Positions 56,491 to 64,000 of a stretch of 64,000 bases of DNA are shown piece by piece. A model generated the notes under the pieces. The model did no database searches, had not been told where the DNA came from, and was given only the letters and a program-made list of their open reading frames with translations. How positions within the stretch are numbered: the stretch's first letter is position 1; each line of letters begins with the position of its first letter. The translations under genes were made by a program, and so were the position numbers. Source of the DNA: Cepaea nemoralis (taxonomy: Eukaryota > Mollusca > Gastropoda > Stylommatophora > Helicidae); contig JACEFZ010012616.1 of the NCBI GenBank assembly GCA_014155875.1, positions 232,501 through 296,500 on the forward strand. Direction: 5' to 3'.

Positions 56491-56809
56491 AAGAAAGAAG
56501 ACCAAGTCATCCGGCTGATTGCTTTTGCTTGTATTACATTTAGCATCAACACAGTAAAATTAAGCCAAGTTCCAGTCCCAAGTTCCAGCCCATACACCTG
56601 GGCCTAGCAGATGCCAATCAACAAATTATGTAACCTGGCAGGTGCATGCTATGCTTGATTGTTTTATCATGTGCGTGTGTCTATTATTATTAACATCTAC
56701 ACGATTGCCTTATAGAGATTAGAACTAGAATCCCCAGGGTAAAAGTTGCCCTTTGCAAGATGGTAAACATTCCCACAAATAAATAGTTGTCACATTAAGG
56801 AATAGTGTA

Positions 56810-57060
56810 GAAATGCCATATAGCGCCTATGTTGTTGTATGCACGTGAAATATGGGCATTAAACAGATATGATAGGACACATCTAACGACAGTGGAATTG
56901 TTGTTTCTGAACATATTGCCCTGAAAGGACAGAAAAACGAATTAGGCGGTCCTTCAAGAAACAAACGAAAGCTGTAAATTGATTACAGAAATTTGACGTA
57001 GTCTGTCAAAATTTAGGTGGGCACGTGAAATGCGCTCAAAAACTTAGTGACAAACGCAGA
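56810..57060 (+). mobile_element. decayed LINE fragment
   Basis: The plus strand reads APMLLYAREIWALNRYD, RTHLTTVELLFLNILP, then RKTNxAVLQE: a remnant of the LLYGSETW...LxxxEMRFLR...RxxNxxIR region. Short and with stops. Confidence 0.5.
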
Positions 57061-57244
57061 ATTTGATGGGAAAAGAGCAAGGGTAATACGATTAGATAAT
57101 ACCTAGATGGCTTGGCAGCATGTCATAGGCGGGACAAGAACACAGATCTGATCCGAGACTCTCGTGATTATGTGAGATGGGAAACTATGACCGCCCGTGC
57201 TTATCAGCATGACGCATGATGCCTGCATAATTATATATATTTTT

Positions 57245-57425
57245 TTTTAAGCATATCCTTTACAGGACTTAGCTGTCAACACCAGCATCTTTCAGCTGTA
57301 TGTTGATCTCTTGGCAAGATTACGCTCTGTAGTTTGCCATTGCTTTCTGAGCGGCCGGCTCAGTATCCCGCAAGTCACGAGCGGGGGTCGAACCGCCTCA
57401 GTTCTCGCTCCGCTACGAGACTCTG
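57245..57425 (-). mobile_element. SINE (families B/C core), minus strand
   Basis: Minus-strand reading: AGTCTCGTAGCGGAGCGAG, GGCGGTTCGACCCCCGC (B box), GAGCCGGCCGCTCAGAAAG, GCAATGGCAAACTACAGAG, AATCTTGCCAAGAGATCAAC, AGCTGAAAGATGCTGGTG, TCCTGTAAAGGATATGC. It combines words typical of family B (GAGCCGGCCGCTCAG, CAGCTGAAAGATGCTGG) and family C (GCAATGGCAAACTAC), linking the two. Confidence 0.78.
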
Positions 57426-57499
57426 CGTTATATTACTGAATTAAATAATGAGAGTATCTAGGCCGACATAGAAACTGCTGTGGTGGTAATTTGATTTAG

Positions 57500-59180
57500 A
57501 AGATGCTTGCAGAAGCATTCCATAGAGCATGATTGTTGCTGGACATGCACATAGATGTTCCACTGGAATGCAGCAGATGTTTTAGAACGAACAAATGTCT
57601 CCGATTCTTTTCAGTGTATACAACAGGAATCATCCACACACAGACAATATACCTTGGCAAAACAATGTTTTATGCAGGCGATATTTTGTACCGACGAGGA
57701 AAATACAGGCAAGAATTCACAGAAGCGGTGGAGCATGGACTAGACAGACTCGGTGAGTGGTGTCAGGAATCACGGGCGCTTATGAACCCGGCAAAGTCTC
57801 CCTTGACATTGTTCTCTCTAAACACTCACATAGTTAATGCGCCCACGCCAGTCGTCAACATGGGCAGTATAGCCATCGATAGAACGAACACAGTGAAATA
57901 TCTCGGCATCAGCTTTGACAGATGTTTGTCATTCAAGTATCACGTTTATAGGTTTGCGAAATGCTTGGCAGCAATGAAGATGATGGCGGCAGCCGACACT
58001 GATTAACGCCATTTTTATTTTTTTTAATTTTCTGTGCTACGCCTCATAGACTACGCCTTAGCGTCCTCACTATCAGCAAAACACAGTTAGTATTATTAGA
58101 CATAATGAAGTTATAAAATTCTTACTCGGCTGCACAAAAGTCACGGTGCTCGGCCATACAAAACATCCTTGATTTACCGACGACTGCGACTTGCACAAAA
58201 TTGCGCGGATGACAGCGTACATGACAGTATCAGCGGATAAGTAACGCTTTTTGAACAGCGCTGTCGACAACCGCGTGGTCGCACCTGGGTGGCCGAGGCT
58301 AAAGATCTATCGAGCAGGTCTATGATTTTGAGGACCTCCAACACGGAGAAGAATGCACCGTACACATGCAAAGCCACTCACACGTGGTCATCATACTAAG
58401 GAGATACTGCAGCGGTCACCTGCCTGCATCTGTCCACACTGAGATAATGAACAGGTCGAACAGCATTCACATCCAGAAGACATGACCATCCACACAGAGA
58501 TAATGAACTGGTCGAACAGCATTCACATCCAGAAGACATGACCACCCACACTGATGGGTTCGGGAAGCGCGGTTCAAGGACAGCGTTAATGTACACATCA
58601 CAAAGGACGGGGGAAATAATCACAGAGGGTAGGCGCGCATTCCAGACAACTATGTCAAGCCCGACTATAGAGATCAGCACTGCCACCAGAGCACTTGCAT
58701 GGGCAGAACAGGCAGCAACACACACCCTAATCATATCGGACTCATGAACACGCTACAGAAAATCGCAATAGAGAGTCTCCTCTCCAAATGGATAGAGAGA
58801 TTTCATAAGTCACGCTTCACATCACTCACATGCACGTAAGTACACGGACATGCCAGAGGAAAACGTAATGAGCTCACAGATCATCTTGCAAATATTGTTT
58901 TACATCCCTTAGGCACAGGAAGAAGCATGAACAGGGCAGATATACTCAATGCAATACGGGTCCGACTGGCAGGTAATGACTCTGACGCTAGCTCGACTCA
59001 CGAATTGAGAGTGAAGTCTGGTCAAGCATGCCAGTGCTGTATTTGAGGTCAAGCAAGAAGATATAATCAACTCCTCATGGGAACAGCGAAGATAAATATT
59101 TGATGATGACTGTTGGATCGGAGGACAGAGCATGTATGGGAATGCCCAATGCGCAGTGACATCGTTGGTCATGGTTAACA
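57500..59180 (+). pseudogene. third RNase H-bearing LINE, decayed RT and RNase H
   Basis: Frame 57533-58006 ends the RT domain: MFYAGDILYRRGKYRQEFTE (FADD replaced by YAGD), LGEWCQESRALMNPAKSP, TVKYLGISFDRCLSFKYHVY. After stops, an RNase H remnant lies at 58538-58747 with THTDGFGKRGSR (first Asp), TIEISTATRALAWAEQA (Glu) and LIISDS (Asp). Then GHARGKRNELTDHLAN and finally RTEHVWECPMRSDIVGHG, related to the ECPECSDVGS end. A 56-bp tandem duplication sits at 58441-58552. The catalytic change plus many stops make it dead. Confidence 0.78.
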
Positions 59181-59194
59181 TATACTCAGGATGC

Positions 59195-59548
59195 ATCCCG
59201 GCAGAATGTTTATCATACAACATAATGTATCCGCTGTAAAGTCTAGGAGGCTGTTTATCATACAACGTCATATATCATCGCATCTCAGGTTGATGGAATG
59301 TTTATCTTACAGCATAATATATTGTAAGGATACAATCTAGCAGATGGTTTATCATACGTAATCATATATCATCGAATCACAGACTGAGAGAATGTTCATA
59401 ATACAATATAATATATCATCGAATCACAGACTGATAAAATGTTTATCAAACAATATCTTATATCATCGGATCACAGGCTGACGGACTGTTTATCATAAAA
59501 CAGCATATATCATCGGATCACACGCTGACGGAATGTTTACCATAAAAT
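59195..59548. repeat. 47-bp degenerate minisatellite, about 8 copies
   Basis: Units contain GAATGTTTATCATACAACAT then ATATATCATCGAATCACAG and ACTGA, starting around 59204, 59250, 59297, 59346, 59392, 59438, 59484 and 59532. The mariner at 59550 is inserted in the last unit. Confidence 0.85.
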
Positions 59549-59549
59549 A

Positions 59550-60861
59550 TAAGGGGCGTTCATTTGAAACCCGTTCCAATGGCTTTATTACAAAAACATG
59601 AAAGAAACATTAACAGGTGTGGTGGAATTTAACAAAGCATTCATTTTGAATGGGTTTGTCAGAAGAAGTCGCCGTAGGCATTCAGGCAAGCATCCCATTG
59701 CTCACGTAGGCTGCGAATGCCGTCCGCTAAAAGGCTTGTGGTTGCTCACTGAACTAAGTGTTTACCGAGCTCATTACGTCTGTATCTGTGTGAAATCGTT
59801 GCCACTTGAGAGCATTTTTAGAGGTCCGAACAAATGAAAATCACATGGTGACAAATCAGGACTATAGGCTGGATTTTGCAGAATGTCCCACTTCTTCTAA
59901 TGCTTCCTGCACAATCTGTGCGACATGCGGACGAGCATTATCGTGCAACAAAATTACAAAATTACGCGAAAAAGCATGCCGGGTCGTTTATTATTGATGG
60001 CTTTTTGCAGCTTGTTTGCAAGTAGTGGGCAGAGTGGATGTTAACACCAGGTTCTTTAAAGTCGGCCTACAATAACCCTTCATGATGAAAAAGAAAATGC
60101 ACTCAGCATAACCTTACCAGCGGAAACCTGTAATTTGAATTTTTTGGCTTTTGGTGATCCAGCATGCTTCCATTGCATGCTCTCTCTCTCTCTTTTGCTG
60201 CTCGGTTCAAAGTGGTGACACAATGATTCATCGCCTGCCACTATGCGGACGAGAAATTCATCACCCTCCACTCTGTAACGCAGCAAGTGGTTCAAACACC
60301 ATCCTCTTTTTTGGTGATCGGTCAACATCCGTGGTACCCCATAGTGAACACACCTTCCGCTATTACAGTTTCTTACGAACGACCTTTTGAATTGTCCCAA
60401 TTGATACATTAAATTCTTTCGCTAGCGAACATATGCTTCAACAACGGTTCATCTGTACTGCTGTATCAATTTTGGCGATGGATTTGTCTGTTGCAACAAT
60501 ATGCACTTGAAACGGCCGTCGAAGATCTGTCGTGAACTGACGTCCTTTCCGAAACATTTGTGCCCAGTCTGTCACTGTTTTATTCGACACACATGTGTTA
60601 CCGTACGCTGCCTGCATTCTTCGACGAATGTCCACTGGTCGACATCCTTCAAATGAAAGAAACTGAATCATCGCTCTTTGAGCTTCTATGGACGGATTTT
60701 GGATCAACACGGCCATTTTCTCAACAGTCAAAAACAGAACGATAAGCACTTGCCCTTTTATTCATTGGTCAATACTTATCACATGTCTATGACCTGATCA
60801 TGTTCAACGTACGCAATTACGCGCAATGTGGCACGAATGGATTTTATATGAACGCCCCTTA
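59550..60861 (-). mobile_element. mariner transposon with both ends (1312 bp)
   Basis: Terminal inverted repeats TAAGGGGCGTTCAT are identical at both ends (59550-59563; reverse complement 60848-60861) and continue with mismatches. TA flanks lie at 59548-59549 and 60862-60863, the expected duplication. The length is normal for mariner. Transposase is encoded on the minus strand. Confidence 0.92.
59600..60749 (-). pseudogene. mariner transposase, frameshifted
   Basis: The N-terminal frame (60749-60438) has IEAQRAMIQFLSFEGCRPVD, RRMQAAYGNTCVSNKTVTDW and FRKGRQFTTDLRRP, the DNA-binding helix-turn-helix part. The next frame (60409-60080) has VPRMLTDHQKRG, EGDEFLVRIVAGDESLCHHF (first Asp, usually in DETW, here DESL), MQWKHAGSPKAKKFKLQVSA and GKVMLSAF. 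Later frames have ILLHDNARPHVAQIVQEALE (second Asp), KKWDILQNPAYSPDLSPCDF, HLFGPLK (third Asp, DD34D spacing expected) and a C-terminus to about 59600. At least three frame breaks. It would cut and paste the element at TA sites; it is inactive now. Confidence 0.88.
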
Positions 60862-60863
60862 TA

Positions 60864-61775
60864 CCATACATCAACGTGAAACTGCCTGGCAGGATATTAA
60901 CAAATTCACAGACAATTTTAAAAATTATACGATACCCACTTTATTAAGCTGGTTCGACCCAAAAATGCAGTGGTGGGCGGAAAATATACCAAAAAATCAC
61001 CACTAGGCACTGAAATCGAACCAATATTTTGAAAAGCAAAGTAGAAACAAAGCTGTCTACCCAACGATCTAGCCATCTACACACATACCTATCTACCGAC
61101 CTAACGACCGATTTATCCCCCTAGCTACCAACCTACCTGCCTGCCTGTCTACATACATATATGCTTACAACGCAAGCATAAATACACACACTCATGTGGG
61201 TGGCCCTCCACGGATAGAGAACCTCTGAAGTAGCCAGTACAGAACGGGGAAAATATACAGTGAACCGGAATATTGATTCACATCGGTGACATTTCCCAGC
61301 TTCCGGTCTCCTCCATCTATTTTTATAGCTAAAACATTTCAACACTAAGAAATGTTTTCCCTTTTTCTCAAGTGAAAAGTACGCTCTTTGTGTATGCCAG
61401 CACGCTCTGCAGAAAAGCTACGAGGGACGTGGCCGTCAGTTTTGAATATGTTTCTCTTTGATGAAGAGCTTTGTTTCATTTGTGTATAAACAACATTTTT
61501 TACGTCTGTCCTCCCCCTGATGTCGTTTGTTGTACTGTGATACCGTAGCCCACAAAACCTTACAGGCGGTTTTAACCTACGCTGAGATGTCTATAGCTTT
61601 CCTGCCTCCCACGCATATAAAAATATATGGGTGATTTACTATGTTCAATACTTAGCCATTGTTTTTGTTTTTAAGCTACTGACGTCTCATACCATGGAAA
61701 TCAACGCAAAATGGTCTGCTTCAATATCTCCCTCAGCTAATTTCGACATCTTGACTCGATATGAAGCGGGGATTG
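60864..61775. other. unassigned sequence
   Basis: Degenerate CTAC/CTGC tetranucleotide stretch at 61060-61160; otherwise nothing recognised. Confidence 0.42.
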
Positions 61776-61779
61776 TGAG

Positions 61780-62700
61780 ACGAGTATGCATGAGGCTATC
61801 TTGGCGCTACCAACAATGGCGGGTAGGCATTGAGTCCTTCAAGCCAAATGATACCTGAGAGTTGCTGTATACAGGGATCACCCCCCCCCCCTCCCACCCC
61901 CCTTGCATGAAGCCATGGATATGTCAAGGGTCATAGACTAAGACGAGGCAGGGCCTGGATGGCACAGGCAGAAATATCCGTACGTCAGGTATGTGATCTA
62001 GAGACCATCAATCTTGAAAAAGAGTGGGTTGAAGTACCCAAAGACATGACAGACTGGTACAATGTAATAGTAACACTAGGTCGTGAGTGCAGAGCTAATG
62101 GACGATTCCTAAAGTCTGGCATTTGAGGTTACGATCTCAAGCATGAGAATGGGGTGGAAGCAGTCACAGCGGCATTCCGTGGTTAGAGGAGACCACTGCA
62201 ACACACATTGTATTCATTACGGACTCAACGAGTATGTTTAGTAATGTGGAGAAAGGAATGTTTCGTGTGGAAAGGCTCACCTCGCTTCAGAGGTCACAGA
62301 TTGTGAAAACCGTATGGATTTTTTATGTCCTGGCCATGCGGGAGTGCGGGGGAGGGGGCGGGGGGGGGGGGGGTGAACAGGCTGATAGGCTGGAAGGGAA
62401 TGCACCTCTTTGTGGTAGATTACCTATGGACAAGGGAGAGGGCGTCGTGCGAATGTGGGACCAGGTGGAGAAGGTTGGAGAACAGAGTGAGAACCCGTAT
62501 GTGGAAAGGATGATATTGTGGGAGACTGACAGGAGTTCTCAAAACTGGTAGTAAAGACCAGGAGAACTTTTAATCAGATAGCGGTGGGAAGGATTAATAG
62601 TGTGACTCTTCGCTGGCTGTAGAACGATGGGACGGAGCGCGTATGAGAATGTCCTGAGTGCAGTGATGTAAGTTCTTAGCTCAACTCAACTCCATTCAAT
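61780..62700 (+). pseudogene. RNase H-LINE copy, (CTCAA)n tail, decayed
   Basis: Order: MRLSWRYQQWRVGIESF, a CCCCCC insertion in the codons for DHPLHEA, AWMAQAEISVRQVCDLE, EWVEVPKDMTDWYNVIVTLG, then RNase H blocks in shifting frames (EAVTAAFR, ITDSTSMFSNVEKGMFRVER). The GVxGNEQADRL motif is interrupted by a G-rich expansion (62340-62373), then LWTRERASCECGTRW and an ECPECSDVSS end with CTCAACTCAACTC tail. The YTDGS block appears deleted near 62115. Closest to the copy at 1541-2400. Confidence 0.75.
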
Positions 62701-62799
62701 TGTGAAACGAGTTCATTACCAATAAGCCACAGCGCTGGCTACTAGCATCTATTCTAGCACATTCAAATCATCATACACACAAACAGCTGATAGTTGCTT

Positions 62800-63404
62800 T
62801 ATTCGTCCTAACGCTGTGTTACCAATGCCAGACATGAAAAATCCTAGAAACACACAGGCGTAAGGGAGGTCAGTATGTCCGAATGGATAAGAACGTGCGT
62901 TCTTAACCTTACGAAACGTCCCGTGTGCTGATGCCGAGGTAAGAGGTTCAACCCCTACACTGGACAGTTGGACAAAAATGTTGACTTCTCATTCCTTGAA
63001 TGGGGACGTAAATTACAAGTACCTCTGAAGTCGGGGTAAGTTAGCCTAATAGCGAGGTACATTGGTAATCGGGAAAGCTAATCCACACGCACAATTCAGT
63101 CCAGTGCTATTAGAAGCATGTACTACTTTTGAGTTCAGAGCGAAGCGAGTGCAAACATATAAAAAAAAATAATAAAAACAGGCGTAAAAGTGTATTATGT
63201 TAGATGACATGCATAAAATTACACATACAACAAAAATACAACCATGAGAGATAGAGATACAAATCAGAAACTAAGAACGTATATTGGGATAATACTGATT
63301 ACTGACTAAATAGAGCGAGAAACAATTAAATGGTTCAGACATTTAGATAGAATGGAACAAGATCAACCAGCTAATAGAGCGTTTCACGTAAGAACACCGG
63401 GCGT
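62800..63404 (+). mobile_element. LINE fragment split by a SINE, sister of 54640-55030
   Basis: Left part GCTTTATTCGTCCTAACGCT, GTGTTACCAATGCCAGACAT, AGAAACACACAGGCGTAA. It resumes after the SINE with ACAGGCGTAAAAGTG, ATACTGATTACTGACTAAA, and codons IKWFRHLDRMEQDQPANRAF. It stops where the minus-strand LINE begins at about 63405. Confidence 0.65.
62864..63177 (+). mobile_element. SINE (family A) with 10-bp target-site duplication
   Basis: The tRNA-Leu-like head GTCAGTATGTCCGAATGG, GTGCTGATGCCGAGGTAAGA and GGTTCAACCCCTACACTGG precedes the standard body and an A-rich tail (63160-63177). The direct repeat ACAGGCGTAA flanks it at 62854-62863 and 63178-63187. The duplication defines the family A ends. 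Confidence 0.9.
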
Positions 63405-64000
63405 TAAGTTGAATCAATAACTGACGTCTTAGCACTCCGGACATTCCCATACGTTCTTCGGCCTCATCTGCAACAGCCAGATCGGTCAGATATTCTGGTC
63501 AATTCCACGGAGCTCTGTGTATCGGTCAGATATTCTGGTCACTTCCTGCAGCACCATTCTTCCCTAGCCGTGGTGATGTCTACCCATTCTTCTGCACTAT
63601 GTACACTATTTCAAAGATCCCCCACCACATCAACCTTATCATGCACCAATACCCCAACTTAGTGGTGCAGACCAAGCCAGTCTGTCAGTCTGCGTGATTC
63701 CTATCACACCAGCATGTCCTGAAAAAGCATCAACACAAAACAAAATAAAGAACATATGTTGTCTATTTTTGATTGTTGCCTGTCTTCAACTTTCTCATCA
63801 TACTTTGTGAATCCGTTAAAATTACGACATAAGTGTTCTGTTTTTTCTTCCAGCCAGTGGTACACCGCCGTGCCTTTCTCCACCTCCATTCTCAGACAAG
63901 ATGTTGTGGTATCATATGCCAGGTTCTCCTGCACCAAACACCGTCCACCAACCTTAGCCACGAACCCCCAGGCACTTCTTTTACAGCTTATCACAGAGCC
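63405..64000 (-). pseudogene. RNase H-LINE copy running off the window
   Basis: The 3' end lies at about 63405-63430 (plus-strand TTGAATCAATAACTGACGTC), followed on the minus strand by a degraded ECPECxDVxS end, WLLQMRPKNVWECPEC-like codons and, at 63994-63860, SCKRSAWGFVAKVGGRCLVQ, ENLAYDTTTSCLRMEVEKGT and YHWLEEKTEH (RNase H Glu). A 40-bp tandem duplication around ATCGGTCAGATATTCTGGTC (63481 and 63521) interrupts it. The YTDGS end lies outside the window. Confidence 0.75.

Overview
The window is eukaryotic (metazoan) repeat-rich DNA. I found no host gene with a supportable exon structure, and no rRNA, functional tRNA or CRISPR array. The mobile elements are animal-type: LINEs with and without an RNase H domain, tRNA-derived SINEs, mariner and hAT DNA transposons, and a Polinton/Maverick-type DNA polymerase B remnant. 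The mixture would fit a mollusc or other lophotrochozoan, but that is an inference and nothing here proves the species.

Layout. 0-5 kb: a tRNA-headed SINE, an RNase H-LINE 3' end, a foldback element and a LINE carrying a 62-bp tandem expansion. 5-11 kb: minisatellites, two hAT elements, a GAA-tailed SINE-like element and several SINEs. 13.9-16.7 kb: a SINE inflated by a 67-bp tandem repeat, a 49-bp minisatellite, and a LINE that looks 5'-inverted. 17-24.2 kb: LINE fragments, ending in a long RT-coding LINE. 24.4-26.2 kb: the DNA polymerase B remnant between short inverted repeats. 26-32 kb: SINEs, a 1.3-kb G-rich GT minisatellite, a mariner piece and the longest RNase H-LINE copy. 33.9-36.1 kb: a broken mariner and another RNase H LINE. 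36.6-38.7 kb: SINE plus 23-bp and 63-bp arrays. 39.6-46.1 kb: a LINE with a nested GAA-tailed element, SINEs, and a 3.9-kb 45-bp satellite abutting a LINE. 46.6-50.4 kb: a 27-bp array split by the best-preserved LINE ORF of the window, then a hAT MITE. 50.6-53.8 kb: further arrays. 54-64 kb: several decayed LINEs, SINEs, a 54-bp coding-derived array, and a mariner with both ends and TA flanks.

Coding potential is almost all transposon-derived and mostly broken by stops or frameshifts. The long open frames on the arrays (up to several hundred residues, on both strands) are artefacts of stop-free tandem units. The most interesting theme is that several minisatellites begin inside recognisable retrotransposon sequence (SINE body at 14-15 kb; LINE C-terminal codons at 3 kb and 56 kb; probably 17.7 kb), with small two-copy duplications elsewhere that look like early stages. 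A second theme is nested insertion with clean target-site duplications, which gives a relative order of activity. A third is a short dispersed element with a (GAA)n tail and target-site duplications, which I do not recognise.
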